Notes: generated by a model from the sequence alone, not told the origin. Counted from the first letter of the stretch, positions 43,928 to 53,316 are shown. The stretch: DNA of 64,000 bases from Micromonospora narathiwatensis (GCF_900089605.1 NZ_LT594324.1:4216001-4280000); one strand, 5' to 3'. Numbers and translations: made by a program.

Positions 43928-45097
43928 ATGGGCGAGGGCACGTCGGGCGACACGCGACCGGGGGACGAGGACGTGCTCCGTCCCGAGCCCGACAGGGCCG
44001 GCCAGGGCGGCCCGCCCACCGTCGAGGAGCCGACCGAGTTCGAACCGAGCGGACGGTTCGGCGTACCGGGGAAGCCGCTGCGTCGCAGCCCGTTCCTGAT
44101 CGGCTTCAGCGGGGCGCTCGGCGTTCTGCTGGCGTACACGGTCTTCCTGGGCGTACGCAATTCCGCCGGCATCCTGGTGCTGGTGGTCATCGCGATCTTC
44201 CTCGCCGTCGGCCTGCACCCGGCGGTGGTCCGGCTGCGCCGCTGGGGGTTGCCGCACGGGCTGGCGGTCGCGGTGGTGACGCTGACCCTGCTGCTGCTGA
44301 TCGTCGGCGGCCTGCTGGCGCTGGTGCCCCCGGTGGTGACCCAGTCCGGCCAGTTCATCGCGCACGTCCCCGGCTACGTCGAGGAACTGCGCCGCAACCC
44401 CACCGTCAACGACCTCGTCGAGCGGTACGACGTGATGGAACGGGTCCAGGCGGCGGCGAACGCGGACACCATCGGCCGTGCCCTCGGCGGCGTGCTGGGC
44501 GGGGCGCAGCTCATCTTCGGCACCCTGTTCCGGGCGCTGACCGTGCTGGTGCTGACGATCTACTTCCTGGCCTACTTCGACAAGCTGCGCGACCTCGGGT
44601 ACGCGTTGGTACCGCGCTCCCGCCGGGAGCGGGTCCGGCTGATCGGCGACGAGATCCTCACCCGGGTCGGCGCGTACATGGTGGGCGCGCTGGCCATCGC
44701 GGTGCTGGCCGGGGCGAGTTCCTTCATCTTCGCGCTGGCCGTCGGGTTGCCGTATCCGTTCGCGCTGGCCGTGGTGGTCGCGGTGACCGACCTGATCCCG
44801 CAGATCGGGGCCACCCTGGGCGCGGTGGTGGTGTCGCTGGTCGGCTTCGCCACCGACCTGCCGGTCGGCGTCGCCTGCGTGGTCTTCTTCGTGATCTACC
44901 AGCAGGTGGAGAACTATCTGATCTATCCGAAGGTCATGCGCCGGGCGGTCTCGGTCAACGAGGTGGCGGCCCTGCTGGCCGCGCTGCTCGGGGTGTCGCT
45001 GCTGGGCGTGGTCGGGGCGCTGATCGCCATCCCGACCGTGGCCGCCCTCCAGCTGATCCTCCGCGAGGTGGTCCTGCCCCGGCAGGAGTCCCGCTGA
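43928..45097 (+). CDS. AI-2E/PerM-family membrane transporter
   Basis: 389-residue polytopic membrane protein. After an acidic N-terminal 60 residues come clustered helices (LIGFSGALGVLLAYTVFLGV, AVVTLTLLLLIVGGLLALV) and the family's C-terminal block VTDLIPQIGATLGAVVVSLV, YQQVENYLIYPKVMRRAVSV and ALIAIPTVAALQLI. The family name comes from a reported autoinducer-2 exporter, but members also move ions; the substrate here is unknown. ATG 43928 follows GGGGGAGG. It is convergent with the hydrolase gene, the stops only 4 bp apart. Confidence 0.88.
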   Translation: MGEGTSGDTRPGDEDVLRPEPDRAGQGGPPTVEEPTEFEPSGRFGVPGKPLRRSPFLIGFSGALGVLLAYTVFLGVRNSAGILVLVVIAIFLAVGLHPAVVRLRRWGLPHGLAVAVVTLTLLLLIVGGLLALVPPVVTQSGQFIAHVPGYVEELRRNPTVNDLVERYDVMERVQAAANADTIGRALGGVLGGAQLIFGTLFRALTVLVLTIYFLAYFDKLRDLGYALVPRSRRERVRLIGDEILTRVGAYMVGALAIAVLAGASSFIFALAVGLPYPFALAVVVAVTDLIPQIGATLGAVVVSLVGFATDLPVGVACVVFFVIYQQVENYLIYPKVMRRAVSVNEVAALLAALLGVSLLGVVGALIAIPTVAALQLILREVVLPRQESR

Positions 45098-45101
45098 CCG
45101 G

Positions 45102-45911
45102 TCAGCCCGCCCGCCGCTGCTGCGGGCCGGGCACCGGGGTGTCGGCGAAGGCGGCCACCGTCCGGTCGGCGTACGCGCTGACGTCGCCGGTCTCCATCGG
45201 GCCGTCCCAGGTGGTCGGCAGCGGCACCGACACGGCCGGGTTGACCCGCCGGACGATCTCGTCGAGCACCGTCTCCGCGTCACCGACCCAGAGGTGCTTG
45301 GCGCCGGGCACCCCGACCACCTCGGCCTGCGGCACGGCCGCGAAGCGCTGCCGGGCCTCCTCCGGCCGGAGGTAGTCGTCGAACTCGGGCACCAGGGCGG
45401 TGAGCGGCTTGCCCGACTCGGCCCACACGGCCAGGTCCGCCGGCTCGGAGAAGCGCAGCGGCGGGGAGAGCAGGACGGCACCGGCCACCCCCGGGTCGCA
45501 GCCGTACTTCAGCGCCAGGTCGGTGCCGAACGACCAACCGACCAGCCAGATGTTCGGCAACTCCTGGAACTCGGCGTACTCGATGGCGGCGGCGACGTCG
45601 AAGCGCTCGCCGACCGCGGCGTCGAAGGTGCCCTCACTGGTGCCCCGGACGCTGCTGGTGCCCCGGGTGTTGAACCGGAGCACGGCCAGGTCGGCCAGCG
45701 CGGGCAGCCGCCAGGCGGCCTTGCGGAACACGTGGCTGTCCATCATCCCGCCGTGGGTGGGCAGCGGGTGCAGGCAGACCAGGGTGCCGGCCGGCTCCCG
45801 GTCCAGCGGGCGGGCCAGCTCGCCGACCAGCGTCAGGCCGTCGGCGGTGTGCAGCTCGATGTCCTCCCGGCGGCCGGGCAGGATCGACGACGCACGGATC
45901 GGTGTGCTCAC
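45102..45911 (-). CDS. Alpha/beta hydrolase
   Basis: 269-residue cytoplasmic hydrolase. The oxyanion stretch LVCLHPLPTHGG, nucleophile elbow VGWSFGTDLALKY (Ser of GWSFG) and the catalytic-His region GAKHLWVGD are present; the acid is probably in VPEFDDYL. The sequence resembles the conserved YtmA/KANL3-like dienelactone hydrolase subgroup. Start is GTG 45911 with a weak ribosome-binding site. Substrate unknown. Confidence 0.82.
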   Translation of the reverse strand: MSTPIRASSILPGRREDIELHTADGLTLVGELARPLDREPAGTLVCLHPLPTHGGMMDSHVFRKAAWRLPALADLAVLRFNTRGTSSVRGTSEGTFDAAVGERFDVAAAIEYAEFQELPNIWLVGWSFGTDLALKYGCDPGVAGAVLLSPPLRFSEPADLAVWAESGKPLTALVPEFDDYLRPEEARQRFAAVPQAEVVGVPGAKHLWVGDAETVLDEIVRRVNPAVSVPLPTTWDGPMETGDVSAYADRTVAAFADTPVPGPQQRRAG

Positions 45912-45977
45912 CGTCCCAGTCTCCCGCGTCGGCGCCCGCGCCGCCCGTCCGGGCGCGAACAGGGTGATCCAGGTCGC

Positions 45978-46304
45978 TCAGCCGTAGCGCGGGGCACCGT
46001 GCCCGCGCTGGAGGTTCGGCCCGCGCCGCTCCCGGGCCCGCCAGCAGCCGGTGTGCCAGTGCCGCCGGTCGGTGAGGTCGCCCCGGTCGTCGGCCGGCCA
46101 GGCCACCACGTGCGCCACCCCCGGAAGGATCTCCTGGTCGCAGCCCGGACAACGGTACGTCTTGGCCGACGCCCCACCGGTGATCCCGCGTACCTGCCAG
46201 TCGCCGTCGCGCCACTGCTGGACCGTGGGCACGCCCTGGCGTACCCGGTCGGAGTCCAGGCGGGTGTTCTCGTCCCGGCGGGGACGGTTGCGACGGGGGC
46301 TCAC
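45978..46304 (-). CDS. Small zinc-binding protein, conserved in actinobacteria
   Basis: 108 residues starting MSPRRNRPRRDEN at GTG 46304, the start seen in the Streptomyces relatives I recall. The C-terminal half holds CPGCDQEI and RRHWHTGCW, a probable zinc site with two Cys-x-x-Cys/His-x-x-Cys pairs. Relatives are often labelled ATP/GTP-binding without support. Function unknown. It lies on the same strand as the hydrolase gene downstream (66 bp) and could share its transcript. Confidence 0.75.
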   Translation of the reverse strand: MSPRRNRPRRDENTRLDSDRVRQGVPTVQQWRDGDWQVRGITGGASAKTYRCPGCDQEILPGVAHVVAWPADDRGDLTDRRHWHTGCWRARERRGPNLQRGHGAPRYG

Positions 46305-46370
46305 GGCCACCAAGCGTACGGCCCGCTGGCCGGACCGGCCCAGGTCGGGCGGCCCGGCCCACGACGCCGG

Positions 46371-47420
46371 TCACTCCCAGGTCTCCGGGTCGCCCGGGTC
46401 CTTCGCCACCTGCGCCCCGGCGAGCACGGTTGTCGCGTCCGCCTCGGTGAAGCCCTCCATCGGCCGGCCGAAACTCGCGACCAGGTGGGCCTTGGGGAGG
46501 CCGAGCAACTCCAGTTCGTCGCCCTGCGGGTAGAGATAGGCGGGACGCCCGCCGACCGTGCGGTTGCTGTCGGTGCGCTTGCCGACTATTCCGGCGTTGT
46601 ACTGGAGGCGGACGAACATCATCCCGGACGTGCCGCGGTAGAGGTTCACCACCACGTTCACCGTGCCAGGGAAGGACGACACATCCACCGAGCAGCGGTC
46701 GACCCGGGAGCCGACGGGCAGCGCGGTGAGCCGCAGGGGTCCGCCGCACCGTCGTGCCTCGTCCCACCGGAGCGCGGTGATGGCGCGGGTGAGGGCGAAC
46801 GGGTCCTCGCCGGTCATGCTCGCCCGCGCGTAGAGCCCGTTCGCCGGCCGCCACCAGGTGACATACCCGGGGCTGCCGCTGCTCGGCGCCACGCGCTGGA
46901 TGCTGCCGTCGAAGGTCGTATCCTGCACCACATCCACCGGCCACCCCTCGATGCCCCGCTCGTCGAACGCCGCCGTGGACCGGGCCACCTCGACGGTGAC
47001 CGCACGCCCACCGCCGGCGTCGAACCGAACGGACTCGATCTGTCCGCTGACCTCCCAACCCAGGTAGCGGCCCTTCGCCGGGTCGACACCGAAGTGCAGC
47101 ACCTGCGGGTCGGCACCGACCAGGTCGGGCCGCTGGGCGGCACCCGGCACCCCGGCGGCCCGGGGTGGCACCGGCGGGGCGACGGTCGGTGTGGTCGCGG
47201 TCCACGGCAGCCGGCCGGGCAGCCCGGTGATGTCCGTCCCGGTCACCCCCACGACACCGAGCACCCCGACCAGGGCGAGCGCGCCGCCGGTGGCGACCCG
47301 CCGACGGGCCTGCCGCCGGCGTCCCCGGGCCCGGGACCGGTTCAGCAGCCGGTGGGTGTCGATCTCCCCTTCGGCGCGCTCCCGCAGCACCGAGGCGATC
47401 CGCTGGTCGAGGTCGGTCAC
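46371..47420 (-). CDS. Membrane protein paired with ECF sigma factor (possible anti-sigma)
   Basis: 349 residues. A cytoplasmic N-terminus of about 42 residues, rich in Arg (RSRARGRRRQARRRVATGG), leads to one membrane helix (ALALVGVLGVVGVTG), then a Pro linker and about 270 residues outside the cell of unknown fold. The GTG start overlaps the sigma factor stop by 4 bp, so the two are co-translated. This topology and coupling fit an anti-sigma factor or a membrane sensor for the sigma factor; no HxxxCxxC zinc motif was seen. Confidence 0.75.
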   Translation of the reverse strand: MTDLDQRIASVLRERAEGEIDTHRLLNRSRARGRRRQARRRVATGGALALVGVLGVVGVTGTDITGLPGRLPWTATTPTVAPPVPPRAAGVPGAAQRPDLVGADPQVLHFGVDPAKGRYLGWEVSGQIESVRFDAGGGRAVTVEVARSTAAFDERGIEGWPVDVVQDTTFDGSIQRVAPSSGSPGYVTWWRPANGLYARASMTGEDPFALTRAITALRWDEARRCGGPLRLTALPVGSRVDRCSVDVSSFPGTVNVVVNLYRGTSGMMFVRLQYNAGIVGKRTDSNRTVGGRPAYLYPQGDELELLGLPKAHLVASFGRPMEGFTEADATTVLAGAQVAKDPGDPETWE

Positions 47421-47911
47421 GGCCGGCTCCCGTTGGTCGTCGGGGCGCCGCAGCGCTCCCGGAGGTGGGCGAGCGCCCGCATCGCGTGGGTACGGACGGT
47501 GACCGGCGAGCAGTCAAGAATCTGGGCGATCGTGGCGTCGTCCAGGTCCTCGTAGTAGCGCAGCACCAGCACGGCGCGCTGGCGGTCGGGCAGCGCCCGG
47601 ATCAGCCGCCACATCTCGTCCCGGTCGGCCGCCTCGCCGCTCAGGTCGTCGCGGTCGGCCCGCTCGGCGAAGGTGTCCACGGCCAGCTCCCGGCTGGACC
47701 GTCGGCGCCACCACGAGTGGTTGGCGTTGACCAGCATCCGCCGCACGTACACGTCGGGCCGGTCGGCCCGGGCGATCTTGCGCCAGTGCACGTAGGCGCG
47801 CGCCAGTACGTCCTGCGTCAGGTCCTCGGCGCGGTGCTCGTCTCCGGTCAGCAGCCGGGCCAGGCGCAACAGGGCCGGGCCTCGGCTGCCGACGTACTCC
47901 TCGAAGGTCAC
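47417..47911 (-). CDS. SigE-family ECF RNA polymerase sigma factor
   Basis: 164 residues with sigma-70 region 2 (LLRLARLLTGDEHRAEDLTQDVLARAYVHW) and region 4 (LPDRQRAVLVLRYYEDLDDATIAQIL, then CSPVTVRTHAMRALAHLR). This matches the actinobacterial SigE-like ECF group often encoded with membrane regulators. Start GTG 47911 behind GAGGGT. An inverted repeat (47920-47937) stands just before the start and may be an autoregulatory site. Confidence 0.92.
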   Translation of the reverse strand: MTFEEYVGSRGPALLRLARLLTGDEHRAEDLTQDVLARAYVHWRKIARADRPDVYVRRMLVNANHSWWRRRSSRELAVDTFAERADRDDLSGEAADRDEMWRLIRALPDRQRAVLVLRYYEDLDDATIAQILDCSPVTVRTHAMRALAHLRERCGAPTTNGSRP

Positions 47912-47919
47912 ACCCTCAA

Positions 47920-47937
47920 GACGCCGTCAACGGCGTC
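47920..47937. promoter_or_regulatory. Dyad upstream of the sigma factor gene
   Basis: GACGCCGT and ACGGCGTC separated by CA, 8 bp before the GTG start of the sigma factor gene and 16 bp past the stop... of no gene on this strand; it lies in the 41-bp gap to the dehydrogenase stop. It could be an operator or a short terminator for the dehydrogenase transcript reading toward it. Confidence 0.3.
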
Positions 47938-47952
47938 CGGTGTTGACCCGGA

Positions 47953-49743
47953 TCAGCGGTGAGTGTGGTCGCGGAAGCCCCGACCGGTCTTCAGGCCGAG
48001 GTAGCCGGCGGTGACCAGGTGCTCCAGCAGCGGCGCGGGCGAGAAGCCGGGCTCACGCAGCTCCAGGTAGAGCTCCCGCTGGATGGCCAGCGCGACGTCC
48101 AGGCCGACCACGTCGAGCAGCTCGAACGGGCCCATCGGGTAGCCGCAGCCCAGCTTCATCGCGTGGTCGATGTCGTCGGCGGTCGAGTAGCTGGCCTCCA
48201 GCATCTTCACCGCGTCGTTCAGGTACGGGAAGAGCAGCGCGTTGACGATGAAGCCGGAGCGGTCGGCGCAGACCACGCCGGTCTTGCCCAGCCCGGCGCA
48301 GACGGCCCGGGCGGCGGCGGTGGTCTCCGCCGAGGTGCGGATGGTCCGCACGATCTCCACCAGCGGCATGATCGGCGCCGGGTTGAAGAAGTGCAGGCCG
48401 ATCACGTCGGCCGGCCGCTGGGTGGCCATCGCCACGTCGATCACCGACAGCGACGAGGTGGTGGTGGCGAGCACCACGCCCGGCTTGCAGATCTCGTCGA
48501 GGCTCGCGAAGAGGGCCTTCTTGACGCTCAACTCCTCGACCACCGCCTCGACCACCAGGTCGACGTCGGCGAGGTGTTCCAGGGTGGCGGACCAGGTGAC
48601 CCGGCCCAGCGCGGCGTCCCGCTCCTCCTCGCTCAGCCTGCCCCGGACCACGCCCTTGTTCAGCGAGGTCTTGACCGCCTCGCAGACCTTGGCCGACTTC
48701 TCCGCGCCCCGGGTCACCGAGACGACCTCGTACCCGGCCTTGGCGAAGACCTCGATGATGCCGGTGGCCATGGTCCCGGAACCGACCACGCCGATCTTGG
48801 TCATGACCCGAGCACCGTCGGCGAGTGCCGACTCCGTCGCCACCGGCGTCTGCTCGTCCGGTACGACCCTCGGCGAGCCCGGCCGCTCGTAGGTGTAGAA
48901 GCCCCGGCCGGACTTCCGGCCGAGCAGCCCGGCGGTGACCATCTGCTTGATCAGCGGCACCGGGGCGTGCCGACGGTCCCGCCCGCCGCGCCGGTACATG
49001 GTGTCCAGGATCTCGTACGCGGTGTCCAGGCCGATCAGGTCCATCAGCGCGAGCGGGCCCATCGGCAGGCCGCAGCCGAGCTTCATGGCGGCGTCGATGT
49101 CCTCGCGGGTGGCGTACCGCGCCTCGAACATGCTCACCGCGTGGTTGAGGTAGCCGAAGAGCAGCGCGTTGGCGATGAAGCCGGCCCGGTCGTTGATGGT
49201 CACGTCGACCTTGCCGAGCCGCGCGCAGAGCGCCTCCACGTCGGCCACCACGTCGGCGGAGGTGACCACCGTGCGGACCACCTCGACCAGCTTCATCACC
49301 GGGGCCGGGTTGAAGAAGTGGATGCCGATGACCTGGTTGGGCCGGGTGGTGGCGACGGAGATCTCGGTGACGCTGAGCGAGGAGGTGTTGGTGGCCAGGA
49401 TCGCCTCGGGCTTGCAGACCCGGTCCAGCTCGGCGAAGATCCGCTGCTTCAGGTCCAGGTGCTCGGGCACGGCCTCGATGACCAGGTCCACCGAGTGCAG
49501 GGCGTCCAGCCCGACCTGGAAGTTCACCCGGCCGAGCAGGGCGTCCCGGTCGGCCTCGGCGAGCTTGCCCTTGGCCACCGCCCGGTCGGTCGAGCCGGTG
49601 AGGTTGGCCCGGCCGCGGTCCAGGGCGGCGTCGGAGATCTCCACGGCCACCACGTCGATGCCGTTGCGGGCGAACACCTCGACGATCCCGGCACCCATGG
49701 TGCCCAGACCCACCACGCCCACACTGGTGAACTCGCGCGCCAC
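47953..49743 (-). CDS. Fused double 3-hydroxybutyryl-CoA dehydrogenase
   Basis: 596 residues made of two complete 3-hydroxyacyl-CoA dehydrogenases in tandem. Each half has a Rossmann loop (VGVVGLGTMGAGI; IGVVGSGTMATGI), the catalytic-His segment (IGIHFFNPAPVMKLVE; IGLHFFNPAPIMPLVE) and a C-terminal helical domain ending GRKSGRGFYTYE or GLKTGRGFRDH. They oxidise 3-hydroxybutyryl-CoA or reduce acetoacetyl-CoA. The second half reads TTTSSLS where the first has the common TNTSSLS. GTG 49743 follows GGGGAGG. Related fused forms are known in actinobacteria. Confidence 0.92.
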   Translation of the reverse strand: MAREFTSVGVVGLGTMGAGIVEVFARNGIDVVAVEISDAALDRGRANLTGSTDRAVAKGKLAEADRDALLGRVNFQVGLDALHSVDLVIEAVPEHLDLKQRIFAELDRVCKPEAILATNTSSLSVTEISVATTRPNQVIGIHFFNPAPVMKLVEVVRTVVTSADVVADVEALCARLGKVDVTINDRAGFIANALLFGYLNHAVSMFEARYATREDIDAAMKLGCGLPMGPLALMDLIGLDTAYEILDTMYRRGGRDRRHAPVPLIKQMVTAGLLGRKSGRGFYTYERPGSPRVVPDEQTPVATESALADGARVMTKIGVVGSGTMATGIIEVFAKAGYEVVSVTRGAEKSAKVCEAVKTSLNKGVVRGRLSEEERDAALGRVTWSATLEHLADVDLVVEAVVEELSVKKALFASLDEICKPGVVLATTTSSLSVIDVAMATQRPADVIGLHFFNPAPIMPLVEIVRTIRTSAETTAAARAVCAGLGKTGVVCADRSGFIVNALLFPYLNDAVKMLEASYSTADDIDHAMKLGCGYPMGPFELLDVVGLDVALAIQRELYLELREPGFSPAPLLEHLVTAGYLGLKTGRGFRDHTHR

Positions 49744-49902
49744 GACCGGCCTCCCCTGGTTGACTCCGCCGCTGTCGCTTGAACGGCGACTAAGGTTATG
49801 CGCCGGAGTCTGCCACGTGACGCTGCGTTGTCGACACGCCGTGGGGTTTTTCACGACGCCCGTCACTCTCCGCCCCGGGCACGGGCTCGGGCGCGCGCCG
49901 GG

Positions 49903-50967
49903 TCAGGCCGTCGTGGGCACTCCGACCAGTGCCAGCAGCTCCGCGACGAACTCGGCCGGTCGTTCCAGGTGCGGGCTGTGGCCGCAGTCGGGCAGCACCA
50001 CCTCCCGGTACGTCCCGCCGGCCGCCGCGTACCGGTCCAGCACGGCCCGGGTCTGGCCGATCATGGGCTGCGGCGGGCAGTCCACCGCCCCCGGCCAGCC
50101 CGGCACCACCCCGAGCGACCCCAGGTACGCCAGGTCGAACAGCGAGGTGTCCGAGACGATCACGTCGGCGTCGCCGCGTACCCAGGTCACCGGCGGCTTG
50201 GCCGAAACGGCGACCAGTTCGTCGGCGATCCGGAACCACGCGGGCGCCAGCGCGTTGAGCACGCCGCGCTCCCCCGCCGCCGTGCCCGGCCAGTGCGGCG
50301 AGACGACCGACGTGCCCGGGTAGTTGTCGTCCCCGGTGGCCGTGGTCAGCATGCTGCCGAGCAGCAGTTCCTCGTCCTCGCCGAGCGACGCCGGGTCGGC
50401 CACGTAGGCCGTGCGCAGCACGTTCCGCGGGCTGGTCGGGGCCTCCTCGCCCCGGTCCTGCGCGGCGAGCCGGGCGACGAAGTCGGGGTTGGCGCCGCCC
50501 GCGCCGGTCCCGGCGAAGTCCGGTGTGGTCGGTGTGCCGTCGAGGTCCCGGGTGCCGCCGAAGCCGTACGGCGAGACCGGCGCCTCCAGCAGCAGGCCGG
50601 CCACCCGGTCGGGATGGTCGACCAGCAGCCGCATCGCCACGCCGCCACCCAGCGAGTGCGCGACCACCACCGGCCGCGCGCCGGGGACGAACAGCCCGGG
50701 TACGTCGAGCAGGGCCGCCACGTCGTCGGCGAAGTCGTTGAGGCCCCGGGTCGCGTCGACCGGGGCGGTTTCGCTGTCGCCGTACCCCCGCAGGTCGGGG
50801 GCGACGACGCGGAGCGTGTCCGGCAGCCGGGACAGCATCGGCTCCCAGAACGCGGACGACGAGACGTTGCCGTGTACGAGCAGCACCGGTACGCCGTCCG
50901 GCGGGCCGGCCACCCGTACCGCCTGGGTGATGCCGTTGGCCTGGACGATGTGCTGCTCGCTACGCAT
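49903..50967 (-). CDS. Alpha/beta hydrolase
   Basis: 354-residue soluble hydrolase of the epoxide hydrolase/haloperoxidase-like fold. Visible are the oxyanion LLVHGNVSSSAFW, VVAPDLRGYGDSE, nucleophile VVAHSLGGGVAMRLL, acid region VRGDADVIV and catalytic His in DCGHSPHLERP. The cap domain between strands 6 and 7 is large (about 130 residues). Substrate unknown; no operon partners, although it reads in the same direction as the dehydrogenase gene 159 bp downstream. ATG 50967. Confidence 0.85.
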   Translation of the reverse strand: MRSEQHIVQANGITQAVRVAGPPDGVPVLLVHGNVSSSAFWEPMLSRLPDTLRVVAPDLRGYGDSETAPVDATRGLNDFADDVAALLDVPGLFVPGARPVVVAHSLGGGVAMRLLVDHPDRVAGLLLEAPVSPYGFGGTRDLDGTPTTPDFAGTGAGGANPDFVARLAAQDRGEEAPTSPRNVLRTAYVADPASLGEDEELLLGSMLTTATGDDNYPGTSVVSPHWPGTAAGERGVLNALAPAWFRIADELVAVSAKPPVTWVRGDADVIVSDTSLFDLAYLGSLGVVPGWPGAVDCPPQPMIGQTRAVLDRYAAAGGTYREVVLPDCGHSPHLERPAEFVAELLALVGVPTTA

Positions 50968-51082
50968 TCGCGCATGCTTCCACGGCCGGACCGACCCCGT
51001 CCATGTGCCCGGTCGACACCCCGGCCCGCCGATCGGTGTGGCCGAGCCCCGCAGTCAGGCCGGACCTCGGGTGCTCCGGAGT

Positions 51083-51562
51083 TCAGTGGTGGGCGTCGAC
51101 CGGCAGCGGTCGAACGCCCCCACGCGGCTCCACGGGCTCGCGTGGCTCCACGGTCCCGCGCGGTGTCGGCGGTACGGGCAGCGGCAGGGTTGGCCGGTGG
51201 TCCCGGCTCGGCAGGGAGAAGCTCATCCCGACCGGGTCGGTCCGGGCCACCCCGGGGTCGAAGTAGCGCAGGTCGGTGCGGCCGAGCCGGATCACGTCCC
51301 CGTCGGTCAGCTGGACCCTGCCGGTGATGCGCTGGTCGTTGAGCCAGGTGCCGTTGGTCGAGCCGAGGTCGGTCAGCCATCCCCCGTCGGCGGCCAGTTG
51401 GACCGTGGCGTGCCGGCGGCTCAGGTGCGGGTCGGCGAGCACGATGTCGGCGGTCGGTGCCCGCCCGATCACCTGCGGGTCACGACCGACCCGGAAGCTC
51501 AGTCCCCGCATCGCCCCACCCGACACCGTCAGCAGCGGCATCAGCTCCGGATGCTCCTCCAT
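51083..51562 (-). CDS. FHA-domain protein
   Basis: 159 residues. A forkhead-associated domain (about residues 10-105) with phosphothreonine-binding landmarks VIGRAPTADIVL (Gly-Arg), LSRRHATVQL (Ser-Arg-x-His) and DLGSTNGTWLN. The C-terminal 50 residues are Pro/Arg-rich and disordered. FHA proteins read signals from Ser/Thr kinases; no kinase gene lies nearby. ATG 51562 was chosen over an upstream in-frame start because GGGAGGG is well spaced for it and the FHA domain begins soon after. Confidence 0.85.
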   Translation of the reverse strand: MEEHPELMPLLTVSGGAMRGLSFRVGRDPQVIGRAPTADIVLADPHLSRRHATVQLAADGGWLTDLGSTNGTWLNDQRITGRVQLTDGDVIRLGRTDLRYFDPGVARTDPVGMSFSLPSRDHRPTLPLPVPPTPRGTVEPREPVEPRGGVRPLPVDAHH

Positions 51563-51813
51563 CGGCAGTCGCCCTCCCACCCACCGTCGCCCCCTGGCAA
51601 CAGACTGCCACCTCACCGCAATCGTCCCCACCACCGCCCGGTCACCCCCGCGACCCCGGCCGGTCAACTCCCGTTCGCCCGTTTCGGGGAGCGTTTCCGG
51701 CCGTATCGCCGGCGACCTCCGTCGATCCCGGCGGCCCGCGACGGCTCGACCAGGACAATCCGGAGGCCGCGCCGACCTACCGGTGAGTAACGCTCGGGTC
51801 TAGACTTTCGGCC

Positions 51814-53313
51814 ATGACGGCGGTGCATGTCCCGGGGACCCCGGTCATCGAGGACGGCCAACTGGTCTCGACCAGCCCGGCGACCGGCGCGGAGGCCGGA
51901 CGGTTCCCGGCGGCGACCGAGGCGGACGTGCGGGGTGCGGTCGAGCGGGCCCGCGCCGCGGGTGACTGGTGGGCCGGGCTCGGTTTCACCCGCCGACGGG
52001 AACGGCTGCTGCGCTGGCGGAGCCTGGTCGCCCGCCGGATCGAGGAGCTGGCCGAGCTGATGCGCGCCGAGGGCGGCAAACCGGTCGGCGACGCCGTCGT
52101 GGAGATCCTGACCGCGCTGGAACACATCGACTGGGCCGCCCGCAACGCCCGGCGGGTGCTCGGGCCGCGCCGGGTCCGCTCCCGGCTGATCCTCGCCGAG
52201 TTCACCGGTCACCTCGAATACCAGCCGTACGGGGTGGTCGGCGTGATCGGCCCGTGGAACTACCCCGTCCTCACCCCGATCGGCTCCGTCGCGTACGCCC
52301 TGGCGGCCGGGAACGCGGTGGTGTTCAAGCCGAGCGAGTACACCCCGGCCGTCGGTCAGTGGCTGGTGGACCGCTTCGCCGAGGTGGTGCCGGAGCGTCC
52401 GGTCCTCAGCGCCGTACACGGCTTCGGGGACGTCGGCGCGGCGCTGTGCCGCTCGGGCGTGGCCAAGGTGGCCTTCACCGGCTCGACCGCCACCGCGAGG
52501 AAGGTGATGGCCGCCTGCGCCGAGTCACTCACCCCGGTGCTGCTGGAGGCCGGCGGCAAGGACGCGATGATCGTGGACACCGACGCCGACCTGGACGCCG
52601 CCGCCGAGGCGTGCGTCTGGGGGGCGCTCACCAACGCCGGGCAGACCTGCATCGGCATCGAGCGGGTCTACGCGGTCGACCAGGTCTTCGACGCCTTCGT
52701 CGACAAGGTGGTGACCAGGGCCGGCCGGCTCACCGTCGGCCCGGACGGCGCCGACATCGGCCCGATCACCATGCCGTCCCAGCTCGACGTCATCCGCCGG
52801 CACATCGAGGACGCCGTCGCGCGCGGCGGCCGGGCGGCGCTCGGCGGCCCCGACGCGGTCCAGCCGCCGTACGTCCACCCGACCGTGCTGGTGGACGTCC
52901 CGGAGGACTCGGCCGCCGTCCGCGAGGAGACCTTCGGCCCGACGCTCACCGTCAACCGGGTACGCGACGTGGACGAGGCCGTCGACCGGGCCAACGCCCT
53001 CTCGTACGGCCTCGGGGGTGCGGTCTTCGGCCGGAAGCGGGCCGTGGCGGTCGCGCGGCGACTGCGCTCCGGAATGGCCTCGATCAACTCGACGCTCACC
53101 TTCGCCGGGATGTCGACGCTGCCGTTCGGCGGGGTCGGCGACTCCGGCTTCGGCCGCATCCACGGCGAGGACGGGCTGCGCGAATTCGGCCGGGCCAAGG
53201 CCATCACCCGCCGCCGGGCCCGCTCGCTGCTGCCGTCGATGACCTTCGAGCGCACCCCGGCCGACGTCGCCCGCCTCGTCAAGGCCGCCAAGCTGATGTA
53301 CGGCCGACGCTGA
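51814..53313 (+). CDS. NAD(P)-dependent aldehyde dehydrogenase
   Basis: 499-residue soluble enzyme that oxidises an aldehyde to its acid. Family motifs: GVIGPWNYPV (cofactor and catalytic Asn), FKPSEYTP, FTGSTATARKV, LLEAGGKDAMIV (general-base Glu), NAGQTCIGIER (catalytic Cys) and EETFGPTL. The closest pattern is the succinate-semialdehyde/coniferyl-aldehyde-like group, but the substrate cannot be fixed. The ATG has a poor ribosome-binding site; a TAGACT just upstream could be a -10 element of a nearly leaderless transcript. The C-terminal LLPSMTFERTPADVARLV extension is typical of a group that associates with membranes or lipids. Confidence 0.88.
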   Translation: MTAVHVPGTPVIEDGQLVSTSPATGAEAGRFPAATEADVRGAVERARAAGDWWAGLGFTRRRERLLRWRSLVARRIEELAELMRAEGGKPVGDAVVEILTALEHIDWAARNARRVLGPRRVRSRLILAEFTGHLEYQPYGVVGVIGPWNYPVLTPIGSVAYALAAGNAVVFKPSEYTPAVGQWLVDRFAEVVPERPVLSAVHGFGDVGAALCRSGVAKVAFTGSTATARKVMAACAESLTPVLLEAGGKDAMIVDTDADLDAAAEACVWGALTNAGQTCIGIERVYAVDQVFDAFVDKVVTRAGRLTVGPDGADIGPITMPSQLDVIRRHIEDAVARGGRAALGGPDAVQPPYVHPTVLVDVPEDSAAVREETFGPTLTVNRVRDVDEAVDRANALSYGLGGAVFGRKRAVAVARRLRSGMASINSTLTFAGMSTLPFGGVGDSGFGRIHGEDGLREFGRAKAITRRRARSLLPSMTFERTPADVARLVKAAKLMYGRR

Positions 53314-53316
53314 CTT

